Shown: one piece after another, positions 43,709-53,715 of the stretch | Layout: every line of letters starts with the position of its first letter | How positions within the stretch are numbered: the first letter of the stretch is position 1 | Source: Verticillium longisporum | Lineage: Eukaryota > Ascomycota > Sordariomycetes > Glomerellales > Plectosphaerellaceae | Reading direction: 5' to 3' | DNA length: 64,000 bases | Assembly (NCBI GenBank): GCA_019188255.1 | Contig: JAETXT010000009.1 | Coordinates: 2,232,001 to 2,296,000, forward strand | Translations under genes and position numbers: made by a program | Notes under the pieces: model-generated | The model's input: only the letters and a program-made list of their open reading frames with translations | What the model was told of the DNA's origin: nothing | Database searches by the model: none

Positions 43709-45356
43709 GCGTCAAGTGTGACGCCTCGTGTTTTTCCGTGTCTGGTGGCAGAACTGTAAGAGCCCGGCAGAAAAGGAGAAAGGGTAAGCCGTGGGGCTCG
43801 GATCTGGACCGAACCTCAAGCATAGAGCGGGGGTTGGATGGCTATCTTCAGGTCTGGATGTAGAAGCAAAAGTTGGGAAAGCGTTTCGACAGGGACGTCG
43901 TTCGACGGGCAGCTGGGTCACCTCATTGCATCCAGCATGCCGTTCGCAGCCGTAGGGCTTTCGCCAAGCCAGGCTGACAGCGAGGACATCTCCACTTGAA
44001 GTCGTTGTGGAAGACATGAGAGGAGATAGCGAGGGCTCTGGTCGGCACATGACAAGTCGGCCGAGTGTATTTGTGTTCCTTTTTTTTTCCGTTTGTACTT
44101 GTACCCGAGCATTGAGCCAAGGCGATTTCCCCATTTTTTTTGGCCGTCTGCCTACAGTACCTTGTGCCTACAGTGCGTTCTGCTTCCTATATATTGACTG
44201 TGATGGCATAGTAGCCGAGCGCAACGAACGTGGATGATTGTTCGGCTTCTGGTGGCTAGGGGGTAAAGTACTTCACCCTGAGAGGTCGCCGAACACCAGC
44301 GCACTCGATAACCAGCCGCACCGGCATGATGTCTGCGATAACGGCACGAGAGAACACGCCCAGGACACGAACCGAACCGACGCAGGGTAAAGAGGAGCTC
44401 AGAACTTCATGGCTTCAGGGCATGGGCAAGCCTGAGCCAGACACCAAAGGCTTAGACCTCAGGTCCCGAGCCCGCTGCGACCATGCTCATCTGTCTCGAG
44501 GGGCCAACAGCACTCGAGTGTCCAGCATGGCGAATACTACTTGCTCGAGAAAGTACCCTAAACCACCCCGATGGCGATTGCGGTATATGCCCGGAATCGA
44601 CGATAAGAGAACCGTGGACACGTGCCGGCAGCATTTACGCTGGCTTGTGCGGCTCTTGTTCTACCGCCCGGATATCTCCCGCACAGCGTTGTGATATACT
44701 CGGCCGTGAGCCGTCCTTGTTGAGGTTCGATACATACCAAGCCTGACAAAGCCATCCGGGTCCGCTTCGACAGTGCAATCCCTGCAGCGCTAGGTCGTTC
44801 GTTTGCAGACGGCCATGCCCGTGCCAAGTATGGATGGAGGCAAGTGGGCTGCACAGAAATCACCAACCTGCCAGGAAGCCTCGATTTGAGACCTGGCACC
44901 AGCATCTTACAACCCGAATGGGAAAATCTGAAGACACCGTTAAAATGCTCGTTGGCTGGCGCCTTAGCCTCCTGAATCTCAAGAAGCCAGCGTCACCTCG
45001 CCAACGGTAACGACGGGACGAAGACGTGGGACTATGAGGGGATCGTGAACTCTTGTGCAGCCCTCATAAAGGGATCGCAACCCAAAACAGATCTCCACCA
45101 CGGAATAACGCATAGAAATAACGTCAATCCATTGGAATCAATTAAGTCCCGCGATACTCTGTCAGCATCGCATCGTCAAGAGACTGCCGAGTTTGCGTTG
45201 GTTGCTGACAATGGCGCACACCGCCTGCGAGGTCTTCTGGTATAAGTAGGCGCACGATCAGGTCGCTTCTATATCGCCTAGTTCTACCAGTCAGCTCCAA
45301 CGACAGGCCTCTCTCTTTCTCTGCATCTTGCACTTCATATCACTTTACGCCCCATC
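43709..45356. other. Intergenic region downstream of yme1
   Basis: 1.65 kb. The first part should be the yme1 3' UTR. No supportable gene: frames around 44326-44905 on both strands lack family motifs. A TATAAG-like element at about 45240 (GGTATAAGTAGG) sits about 115 bp before the next ATG and is a plausible core promoter for that gene. Confidence 0.5.
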
Positions 45357-46499
45357 ATGTCTTTCAACCGAATTGCCGTTCACGGTCACCGCGGGCTGTT
45401 CAGTGCTACAATCGTCGCAGCGCTTATCGCCTCTGGCGCTCCCGTCACGGTCTTGTACCGTCCTGGCTCAGAATGTTCCAGCATCCCGGCAGGTGTACGT
45501 ACGATCGAGGTGGATCCCCTCGACGAGGATGCTCTGGTCGCGGCCCTGCAGGACATTGACATTGTAATGTACGTGGCAAGAGCCCGACGTCCACGAAAGG
45601 AAACGTTTTCGCTAAGAGGCGACTAGTTCTCTCGTTGGGGACAAGGGCGTCAGCAACGAGTTTGGCTTTGTCAAAGCTATCCCGCGGACCAAGGTCAAGC
45701 TCTTCGTGCCGTCCGACCTGGGTCTTCGCTATGGCGCCGAAGGGATGAAGATTCCCCTCCTCAGGATGAAAGAGGACGTCCAGGAGCGCGCCAGACAGGC
45801 GGGCATCCCTCTGACGGTCATCCTCATTGCAGATTTTGCCGAGTTCACCCTCGGGTCCATGTGAGCACACGACGGGGCTTCGTTTGCGTCCTTGACGTCC
45901 TCGCTGACATGACGGGGACCCTGCAGCGTCATGGGGATCGACGTCAAAGGAAACAGGCTTCTCTACACCGGCAACGCGGCCAAGGAAAAGGCCGGCATGT
46001 GGTGAGTGGCAGCCCCGAGCTTTCTATCCCAGGGGTCCCCTCTCGCGAACATGGGCTGATCAACCGTCTTGCCTGTAGCACGGCGGACTACGTGGCAGCC
46101 GCCTACGTCTCTCTCTTCGCCACGGGCCCCGTGTCGGACGTCAGCAACCGCGCCATCGGGCTCGTCGAGCTCGCGCCCACAGGCGAAGAGATTGCCGCGG
46201 CGCTCGAGAAGAAGCACGGCACGCCGCCCGTGATTTTCAACCAGCCCGTCGAAAAGGCCGTCGCCGACTTCAACGCCCACCTCGCCTCGCAGTCTGAGCT
46301 CGCCTACATCGCCCCGGCCTGGTTCTACCGGAAGCTGTGGGGCACGGGCGAGTTGACGAGCATGCTGGGCAGCGACGTGTACCATGTGCCTGGGTACCGG
46401 AAGGCCACCCTCGATGAGCTTGTTGTTGAGGGCAGGGTCAAGCCGTATCGGGACCTGTCCAGGTTTCAGCATTATTTTGAAGAGGCCATGTTCCGTTGA
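45357..46499 (+). CDS. NmrA/isoflavone-reductase-like NAD(P)-binding protein
   Basis: Atypical short-chain dehydrogenase of the NmrA/isoflavone-reductase group; the substrate cannot be predicted. Four exons: 45357-45568, 45627-45860, 45927-46001 and 46079-46499, with introns of 58, 66 and 77 bp, all GT..AG. 313 residues. N-terminal Rossmann start MSFNRIAVHGHRGLFSATIV, with a slightly degenerate Gly motif (GHRGLFS in place of GxxGxxG). Then the conserved core VKLFVPSDLG, an IPLTVILIADFAEF segment, GIDVKGNRLLYTGN, and a C-terminal helical domain (ELAYIAPAWFYRKLWGTGEL) ending HYFEEAMFR. The start is the first ATG after a TATAAG-like element. Some members are enzymes and others are redox sensors such as NmrA, so function stays open. 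Confidence 0.8.
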
Positions 46500-47612
46500 C
46501 CTCTGCTTCGGTCCTCATTCAACCACGAATTGAGTCGCGCTGCCGGTGTTCAAGGCAGAGAAATGTCTGGGGCATCTGGGTCTGGCTCCTTGTGTGAGAC
46601 GAATGAAAACACCGAGGTACCGCGACATGCAGCCCGGTCTTGCGATTTGTGCAAAAACAGATGGAGAGAGTCGTATGAAACCGCGTGTTTCAAGGTCTGG
46701 AAACGGTAAAGGAACGTCCGTATTAAACCCATCAGAACCAAAACCCAACCTCGAGCCCATAGCAGTCGTCTCTGTATCCCTCAAATACCGTGAGGCTCGG
46801 TCGGTAGCCTGCCTCTGCATGTTCGTAACCCTTGCCCGCCTGAAAGAGGGCAATAGCCACTTTGCCTCAACCTGTCCCTATATGGAGAGCTCCAATTCAA
46901 CTGGGGGCAGGCTATTTGACATGCCGAATATGGGAGTAGTCAAACAGACCATCACCAGATCCTCCATCATGAATGGTGCCTGGTGAGGAGGCATGGAGGT
47001 GCCTGGTAAGAGACATGGAGGTGCCTGGTAAGAGACATGGATAGTGTGTTCAAGGTACGGAAATCTGATCAGCAGACGTGGTAGGATTCAACTTTCTTCT
47101 TGAAGCTTTAGTAGTCAACAGTGATTTCGAGCAAGTGGGCGCCCCGCACGGGTATCTGACGGATCAATGTCCAACTCAATCCCCATTGAGGTCGAATGAA
47201 GGTACACTGCCGCTCTCGCCAACAACCCTGTAATCGCCCTGTAGCTACCCTAACCCAGCGGTTCTACATAACATGGTATTTAGTATACGTGTGGGCCTTC
47301 CCTGATGGCTGTAATTGGACACTTTGCTTTCTGTCACGGACCTTTCGTAGGGGAGCAGGCTAATTCGTGCTGCTCCTTTCAGGGATCATGCCCCTCTTCC
47401 CAGCGTCGATGGCGTATGATGTAGGCGGGGTAGCTGGTGGTGTTGAGAAAGCACGGCATTTGGGGCTTTCATGATGGACGACGACAAACTTGCTCAAGAT
47501 TCAACTCTACTCACCGACCGACCATATCCAACTGATAGACCACCGAGCTGCGAACTGAGCCACCTACTTGTTTCCATACCACTGCCATCACCCATCGTCT
47601 CATCACCTCACC
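46500..47612. other. Intergenic region
   Basis: 1.1 kb with no supported gene; the frame 46546-46986 (146 codons) lacks recognisable motifs. It contains a 22-bp tandem duplication at 46991-47042. The last 150 bp, rich in CCGACCGACC and CATCACC, are probably the leader of the downstream reductase. Confidence 0.5.
46991..47042 (+). repeat. 22-bp tandem repeat, about 2.3 copies
   Basis: Units beginning CATGGAGGTGCCTGGTAAGA are repeated in direct orientation. No gene overlaps it. Confidence 0.85.
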
Positions 47613-48807
47613 ATGGTCAAAGTCCTCCTCACAGGTTCGACAACTCCCCTCAAGACCTCCAGACAACCTTGCCAGACCACCACTGACGAGACCCCTAGGC
47701 GGCTCCGGCTTCATCGGCGGCCATATCCTCGAGCAGCTCCTCGAGCAAGGCCATGATGCTGTCGTGACGGTGCGTTCCGAGGACAAGGCGCAGAAGATCC
47801 GCGACGACTACAAAGACCTGGCCGCGGGACGCCTGACGGTCGCCATTGTGCCGGACATTGCCCGCGAGGATGCATTTGACGAGGTCGTCAAGACGCCTGG
47901 GCTCGAGGCCGTGCTGCACACGGCGTCGCCATTCCACTTCAACTTTAGTAACGTCTGCCCTCTTCCTCGAAAGCCCCTCTGCTGTTGTCCCCCTTTCCTC
48001 TTGACGCGCGCCCTCCTGCTGACGGCGGCAACAGCCGACCCGAAGAAGGACCTCGTCGACCCGGCCGTCATCGGCACGACGGCCATCCTCCAAGCCCTCC
48101 ACCGCTCGGCCCCCGGCGTCAAGCGCGTCGTCATCACGTCCTCGTTCGCCTCCATCATCGACGAGGCCCGCGTCACGGACCCGACCAAGATCTTCACCGA
48201 GCGCGACTGGAACCCCGTCACGGAAGCCGACATGACGCAGTCGAAAGCAACGGCCTACCGCGCCTCCAAGAAGCTCGCCGAGCGCGCGGCCTGGGACTTT
48301 GTCGCCGCCGCCGCGCCCGCCCCCACCTTCGACCTCGTCACCATCTGCCCGCCCCTCGTCCTGGGCCCCGTCGGCGCCCACCTCGCGAGCCTCGACGCCA
48401 TCAACACGTCCAACGAGCGCCTCGTCCAGCTGCTGCGCGGCGACTGGAAGGCCCGCGTCGCCGACACGGGCGCCGCCGTGCTGTGGGTCGACGTCCGCGA
48501 CTGCGCCGCCGCCCACCTGCGCGCCCTCGAGGCCCCCGCCGCCGCCGGCAGGCGCCTCTTCACGACGGCCGGCTGGTTCTCCAACCGCGAGATCGCGGCC
48601 GTCGTGCGCGAGAACTTTCCCGACCTCGCCGACAGGCTGCCCGGCCCCGAGGTCGAGGGCGGCGAGTTCCCGCCCAAGGACAAGGTGTACGGCTACGACA
48701 ACACGGCGACCAACGAGATTCTGGGCATCCAGTGGATCGGGCTCGAGAAGAGCATCGTCGACTCGGTGAAGCAGCTGCAGAGCCTGCCTGTGTGGAAGAC
48801 GCTGTAG
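47613..48807 (+). CDS. Gre2/dihydroflavonol-4-reductase-like NAD(P)H-dependent reductase
   Basis: Extended short-chain dehydrogenase of the DFR/Gre2 (methylglyoxal/aldehyde/ketone reductase) type; cytosolic carbonyl reduction is likely but the substrate is unknown. Exons 47613-47634, 47699-47947 and 48035-48807 with introns of 64 and 87 bp. The 22-nt first exon is required to complete MVKVLLTGGSGFIGGHI, the Rossmann GxxGxxG motif. 347 residues. Other hallmarks are VLHTASPFHFNF, DPAVIGTTAILQAL, VITSSFASI and the catalytic YRASKKLAE (YxxxK). The C-terminal substrate region includes ICPPLVLGP and WVDVRDCAAAHLRAL. GC content of exon 3 is very high, producing long spurious frames on other strands. 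It lies convergent to ZPR1. Confidence 0.9.
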
Positions 48808-48808
48808 A

Positions 48809-48912
48809 CGTGCTGCGTGGTACGTGCTGCGTGGTACGTGCTGCGTGGTAGGCGGTAGATGCGCTGCGTATTGACGGTAGATGCGCTGCGTATTGACAGT
48901 AGATGCACTGCG
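48809..48912 (+). repeat. Tandem GCTGCGT-based minisatellite directly after the reductase stop
   Basis: Begins 2 bp after the TAG. Three copies of a 14-bp unit (GTGCTGCGTGGTAC) are followed by about 2.5 copies of a 22-bp unit starting GGTAGATGCGCTGCGTATTG. Probably in the 3' UTR. Confidence 0.85.
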
Positions 48913-49033
48913 TAGTAAATAAGCGATAAGACAATAGAGTCGTATAGTGGGCATGCATACTACTGCATCTTCCTCGAAGGCCTTTCGAAAGCCAAATTAT
49001 GTACGGACCCCTGACACGTCCAAACCTCCTCGC

Positions 49034-49074
49034 CATCGCCGCCATCGCTGCCATCGCTGCCATCGCTGCCACCG
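49034..49074 (+). repeat. 9-bp (GCCATCGCT) tandem repeat
   Basis: About four imperfect copies between the convergent reductase and ZPR1 genes. The frame reads Ala-Ile-Ala but no gene is supported here. Confidence 0.8.
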
Positions 49075-49175
49075 CCTCGTTCCTCTGGTATAAATCAATG
49101 CCGCTTTTGATCACCTTCCCAATCCACCGTGCCCGTTCCAGTCATCAGTCGTCATTCACGTGCTGCGCCCACTCA

Positions 49176-50758
49176 CTACCTCCGGTTGGCGTCGATCAGC
49201 TGGTCCATGAGCTCGCCGTTCTTCTGCTCGTGCTGCAGCTGCTCCGCCGTCTTCTCCTCGGGCTTGTCGCCCGCCTCCATCTCGGCCGCCTTGTCCTCGT
49301 AGTTCTCGACCTTCATGTCGTTGAGGCCGAGGTCCTCCATCTCCTCCTCGGTGCGCTCGTACATCTCGCGCGTGATCTGGGGGTCAGTCGCCGGCGGGTC
49401 GACGTGCGACTGCACGTAGCTGCTCGCCAACGGGTCGGACAGGACGACGGTGAAGGGCTTCTCGCCGCGGAAGGCGAGGGCGTGGCCGTCGAAAAAGGCC
49501 GTCCACTTTTCCTTCTCGTCCGGCACGACCGAGTCACCGCCGCCGCTGTTGCCATTGGCCTGGAAGATCTGGTTGTGGAGATCGTTACGGACCTGCGTCA
49601 GGAGGCCCTCAATGGTCGTGAAGCGGCCGCCGAGCGTGCCGGGGTTGACCGAGAGGCCGAGCTCGGGGCACTCGAGGGCGCAGCTCTCTGACTTGAGAAT
49701 GTCGCGCGCCAGATCCGTCGTGTCGCGCACGGCAATGGTGATCTTCTCGCCCTGTTCGGGAATCTCGCCGCCCGTCTTGACGTCGTTGGAGCGGTAGCCG
49801 CAGGCATCGCACACGGTGGACATGAGGACAACCTGCTTGAAGTGGGGAATGTCCACCATCTTCATGTGCGTCGTGCAGGGCTGCATGCAGCCAGGGCAGC
49901 TGGCGGGGAAGCTGTAGACCTCGTTGGGGATGATGTTGCCGTCGGCATCGAGCGAGGGGTTGGGGTCGAGCATGGTGGCGTCGGCGTTGGCATTGTTGGT
50001 GCTATCGCCGGAGAGGCCGAGGGCCTCGTTCTGCTCGGCCGTCCGGAGGAACTCGTGCTTCTCCCACTTGCCGACACCGTCCTTGAGGTCGGGGGTGATG
50101 AAGGAGTTGCCGGCGGGGTCGTCGACGGTCACACGGAAGGGGAAGGAGGAGCCGTCGAGCATGGCGCGGCCCTTGGCGATGACCTCGCCAACCTTTTCGG
50201 CGACGTCTGGCGCCTGCTGCTTGCGAGCTTCCTGGCCAAACTCGAGGTCTTCAATGACGGTTGACAGCAGGCCTTCGACGTTGGTCAGCTGTCCCTTGCC
50301 GGACGGGACCTCGAGGTCGAGCTCGGTGAACTTGACGGTGGCCGTGTCCGACTTGACGACCTGGCGGGCAAAGTCGGCCATGTCGGTCAGGCGCAGCTCG
50401 TAGTAGGTGCCCTTGGGCTGGACGGTGCCGGCAGGCTGGACCTCGTTGTTCTGGAGGCCGCAGTGTTCGCAGGCAAAGGACATGATGATGACTTCGCGGA
50501 AGTAGGGGATCGATGTGAGGAGCATGCGGGTGACGCCCTGGGAGGATTTGTCAGTCACTACTTTTCATGATGGGGAGCGAATCGTCTTGGGGAGCAAGAC
50601 GAAGTCGAGGAAGGGGTGCTCACATTTTCGTGGCAGTTCATGCAGAGAGACTCAATCTCCTCGACCAACTTGTGCTCTTCCTCGCTGCTGTTGTCGACTT
50701 GCTGGCCGATGTTCTGGAAGAACTCGTTGGGAGTGACCTTGTTGTCGGGGGCTGCCAT
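49176..50758 (-). CDS. zpr1: ZPR1 zinc-finger protein
   Basis: Conserved eukaryotic ZPR1, which binds eEF1A, acts as its folding chaperone in yeast and shuttles to the nucleus. Exons on the minus strand are 50624-50758 and 49176-50537, with an 86-bp intron (GTGAGC donor). 498 residues, the normal size. Two ZPR1 modules are visible: zinc finger 1 LCMNCHENGVTRM..FACEHCG (about residues 38-72, split by the intron), and zinc finger 2 CPGCMQPCTTHM..VCDACGYRSNDVK. Each is followed by the characteristic beta-rich domain (RLTDMADFARQVVKSDTA; AVRDTTDLARDILKSESC, FTTIEGLLTQVRNDL). The C-terminus is acidic and Glu/Lys-rich, ending IDANRR. The ATG at 50758 (MAAPDNKVTPNEFF) is preferred; an in-frame ATG lies 24 nt upstream. 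Confidence 0.96.
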
Positions 50759-51147
50759 GGTTGCGATGTTTGCGTGGGACAAGAATATTGGAGGGTTTGC
50801 GATGGGAACGGTACCAGGGAGCAGCCGTCAGAAGACAGAAAAATGGGACTACGTTTGTGGTGGCCCAAGGTGGCTGCGTCTTGTCCAAGGTATTCAGAAG
50901 TGATGATAAATGGCGGGGGATTCTTATCGCAAATCAGCGGCGCGCGCAACTTGGGCGAACTGATTTTTCTGGAGGGGCAACTGAACCCCTCCATTGCCTG
51001 TGACTGTGACGCAGGGCCGCATTCTTCTTTCTGGTGGGTTGGTGTGGGGCGCGCTGGCTCTGTCAGTCAGCGCCGCCGCGGGGGGCTTCGAGAAGATTCG
51101 AGTCCAGGTACTGCTCCACGTCCGATGGGTGTCGAGGTACCTCGCCA
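50759..51147. other. ZPR1 promoter region / Rpr2-like gene 3' flank
   Basis: About 390 bp between two minus-strand genes in tandem. Nothing distinctive is seen; it should hold the ZPR1 promoter and the terminator of the upstream gene. Confidence 0.4.
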
Positions 51148-51831
51148 TCATCTCTTCATGGAAAAGTCCGCCAGGCTGAGGCTGCGCGACCCTTTGGCGT
51201 TCTTGTTCTGGTCCAACAGTGCTTGCAGGCCTGCCTTGCGACTCTTGGCCCTTTTCTTGCTGCTGGCGTTGGCCGACGACGTTGTTGCTGTCGGTGTTGG
51301 TGTCGAGGCCTTGCTGCTTGCCATGGACGCACTGCCACTGCCAGCAGTCTTCACTGCACCAGTCGCCTCGTGAGCCTGCGTCTCGGTGGCCGCCCGAGTC
51401 TTTTGTTGTCTGAGCAGTTTCCTGCTCCTGTTGGCCGATGGAGGCGGCTCCAGCTTGATGACCGTCTTTTCCATGCAGTGGCCACACTGCAGCACCTTTT
51501 TCAATCCGGTGACCTTGGTGTTGCGCCTCCTGCCTGCCTTTTTGCCGGACCCATGACGCTTGGGGCTCGTCCTGTCTGCTTCCATCTTGACACTGCTGCC
51601 CATGCCGGGGATCATGATGAGTCCACAGGCGGCGCAGGCACGCTGGCGTTGGACGTCGGTCTGCTGGAGGCCTTCACTGAGGGAGAGCTCGTGGCTGCGG
51701 CTCATGAGCCATGCTGACGTCTCGGGGGCCGTCGCGCGGAGGAGGTGGGCGGCGTCGCTGAGAAAGTTCATGTGCTCCGTCATGGGCACCTTGTCCCTCG
51801 TCGGGAGTGCTCTCGAGGATGGTGCTTCCAT
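51148..51831 (-). CDS. RNase P/MRP subunit of the Rpr2/Snm1/Rpp21 type
   Basis: Probable protein subunit of nuclear RNase P or RNase MRP, which process tRNA and rRNA precursors. Single exon. The Rpr2-family core is visible: MNFLSDAAHLLRATAP, QRQRACAACGLIMIPG and KKVLQCGHCMEKTVIKL, which supply the two CxxC pairs of the zinc ribbon (CAAC and CGHC). The C-terminus is Lys/Arg/Ser/Thr-rich and disordered (SSKKRAKSRKAGLQALLDQ), with a small Ala/Thr/Ser stretch. I chose the ATG at 51831 (MEAPSSRALP), which leaves about 20 residues before the conserved core as in relatives; the frame is open to 51990, and MTEHMNF at 51783 is possible. It shares a 425-bp divergent promoter with TYW2. Whether it corresponds to yeast Rpr2 or Snm1 cannot be decided here. 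Confidence 0.8.
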   Translation of the reverse strand: MEAPSSRALPTRDKVPMTEHMNFLSDAAHLLRATAPETSAWLMSRSHELSLSEGLQQTDVQRQRACAACGLIMIPGMGSSVKMEADRTSPKRHGSGKKAGRRRNTKVTGLKKVLQCGHCMEKTVIKLEPPPSANRSRKLLRQQKTRAATETQAHEATGAVKTAGSGSASMASSKASTPTPTATTSSANASSKKRAKSRKAGLQALLDQNKNAKGSRSLSLADFSMKR

Positions 51832-51999
51832 CGCAGAGCCTTGATGGTTTGCCGTCCAAAAGGGGCGGAAGCGCTGTGAGGCCGGAAGGATTCTGAAGCA
51901 GAAGCGTCTTGAGGCAGGCGGTCGAGCTTGAGCAAGGACCACCGACCCCTGCCGCCCACGCCACTGCTCAATTGAAAGTGTACCTGCCACTGCTGAATA

Positions 52000-52110
52000 C
52001 TACCTAAGGTATGTAGGTAGGTACCTACCTACCTTAGGTACAGGTACCTACCTACCTTAGGTACAGGTACCTACCTACCTTAGGTACAGGTACCTACCTA
52101 CCTTGGGTAG
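52000..52110. repeat. 23-bp TACCT/AGGTA minisatellite in the Rpr2-like/TYW2 divergent promoter
   Basis: From 52021, nearly four copies of a 23-bp unit made of GTACCTACCTACCTTAGGTA plus CAG; a degenerate copy (CTACCTAAGGTATGTAGG) precedes it. Each unit is partly self-complementary. It lies between the two divergent ATGs. Confidence 0.93.
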
Positions 52111-52256
52111 TGCAGGTCCTCGCACCCCACCACGGCCACCCCACCGACAAACCTCACCTCACGCAGAGCCTCCAGCTCCCATGGCCTGCCTTGACGACGA
52201 ACACAGGGCCGGTCACTGAGGCCCATGAATGATCCGTCCTGGCTTGATACCCTCCA

Positions 52257-53546
52257 ATGTCGATGAGGGACGCGAAGGGTGATCCCAAAAAGATCAGACC
52301 CCCCAAACCGAAGCCTGCAAATCCCATCGCCGTCGCCATCAAGCAATGGCTGGCGACTCTACGGTCCGCGTCAGCGGCGGCACTCGAAGGTCTTGACACG
52401 GAATCTCTGCTCTCGTCAGCACCCAAGCGGTTCACCATCTATGAACCCATGGTGCTCCTCCCCAGCGGGAGCTTCGACAGCCCAGCATGGCAGGCTCTCC
52501 TCTCCCATCCTGCACTGGACCCGGCGCACGTCGACGATCTATGGCACGCCCTGCTACAGGAACTTTCCAAGAAGCAGAAAGCCCCTCTGACGCATCTGGC
52601 GGCCAACCAAGGCATCCCGCCGCTCGTCGAGTCCGACTCGTCAGGCGACCCCAGCAGCGACAACATTCTCCGGTCGCCAAGCGGGCTGCGGATGCTGTAC
52701 GGCGATTTCGGCCCCGCCACGTCGCCCAGCGGCCTGCCCTCGCACGACGACTTTGCGCGGGCGTTCTGGGTTTCGACCAGGCAGAACGGCATCTGGCAGA
52801 CGTGGGCCCCGCGCTGGACCATGTTCAGCAGGGGCAACGTCAAGGAAAAGGCGCGCCTCCTCGCCTTTCACGCTGACGCCGCCACGGCAACCTTTCCCCA
52901 CCGTGCCGCCGTCCCGCTCCCTTCCGACACGGGCTCAACGGCAGCGGCGCCGTGGGCCGTCGACATGTACGCGGGCATCGGCTACTTTACCTTTTCGTAC
53001 GCCCGGCTCGGCATGCGCGTCCTCTGCTGGGAGCTCAACCCCTGGAGCGTCGAGGCGCTGCGGCGCGGCGCCGTGGCCAACGGCTGGCGCGACGTGCACG
53101 TGGTGCGCGGCCGCGACCTGCTGCGGCCGACGCGGGAGCTCGTGCCGGCGGGGGCGAGGATCGTCGTGTTCCTCGAGGACAACGGCGAGGCGGCGCGGCG
53201 GGTCGCGGCGTGGCGGTCGCGAGACGCCCTCGACGTGCTGCACATCAACTGCGGGCTGCTGCCGACGAGCGAGGCGACGTGGCGGCCGTGCTGGGAGATT
53301 GTGGCGCGCGGCGCGGCGCCGGCGAGCTGGCTGCACCTGCACGACAATGTCGCCACAGGGGACATTGACGCACGGCGCGCCGACATACAGAGCCGGTTCG
53401 ACGGCTGGGCGCGGGGCGAGGGGGATGAGGGCGAGGGCGTCACGGGGCGCGAGGCGCGGGTCGAGCACGTGGAGCTCGTCAAGACGTACGCGCCCGACGT
53501 GTGGCACTGCGTCTTTGATGTGTGTATTCTTAAAGTACATGACTAG
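52257..53546 (+). CDS. tRNA wybutosine-synthesizing protein 2 (TYW2/Trm12)
   Basis: Transfers the 3-amino-3-carboxypropyl group from AdoMet in wybutosine synthesis at position 37 of tRNA-Phe, the step after Tyw1. Single exon, 429 residues. An N-terminal substrate-binding half (FTIYEPMVLLPSGSF; FWVSTRQNGIWQTWAPRWTMFSRGNVKEK) leads to the class I methyltransferase core: VDMYAGIGYFTFSYARLG near residue 237 (AdoMet motif I, DxYAGIG), CWELNPWSVEALRRGAVANGW (motif II, Glu then NP), and DNVATGDIDAR toward the end (HLHDNV motif). These are typical of the Trm5/TYW2 group; the NPW motif and position favour TYW2 over Trm5. The start (MSMRDAKGDPKK) is the first ATG of the open frame. The stop lies 10 bp before a 19-bp minisatellite. 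Confidence 0.9.
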   Translation: MSMRDAKGDPKKIRPPKPKPANPIAVAIKQWLATLRSASAAALEGLDTESLLSSAPKRFTIYEPMVLLPSGSFDSPAWQALLSHPALDPAHVDDLWHALLQELSKKQKAPLTHLAANQGIPPLVESDSSGDPSSDNILRSPSGLRMLYGDFGPATSPSGLPSHDDFARAFWVSTRQNGIWQTWAPRWTMFSRGNVKEKARLLAFHADAATATFPHRAAVPLPSDTGSTAAAPWAVDMYAGIGYFTFSYARLGMRVLCWELNPWSVEALRRGAVANGWRDVHVVRGRDLLRPTRELVPAGARIVVFLEDNGEAARRVAAWRSRDALDVLHINCGLLPTSEATWRPCWEIVARGAAPASWLHLHDNVATGDIDARRADIQSRFDGWARGEGDEGEGVTGREARVEHVELVKTYAPDVWHCVFDVCILKVHD

Positions 53547-53555
53547 TCCACTGTT

Positions 53556-53708
53556 CGTCATTCGTCCTCTGCTTGTCATTCGTCCTCTGCTCTGTCCTTC
53601 GTCCTCTGCTCTGTCCTTCGTCCTCTGCTCTGTCATTCGTCCTCTACTCTGTCCTTCGTCCTCTGCTGTCATTCGTCCTCTGCTCTGTCATTCGTCCTCT
53701 GCTCCTCC
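53556..53708. repeat. 19-bp minisatellite filling the TYW2/Ssp120-like convergent spacer
   Basis: About eight direct copies of a 19-bp unit related to GTCATTCGTCCTCTGCTCT (variants GTCCTTCG.., CTCTACTCT; one copy is shortened by two). It occupies almost the whole 169 bp between the TAG of TYW2 (53544-53546) and the stop of the minus-strand EF-hand gene (53716). Confidence 0.95.
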
Positions 53709-53715
53709 GTCACAG

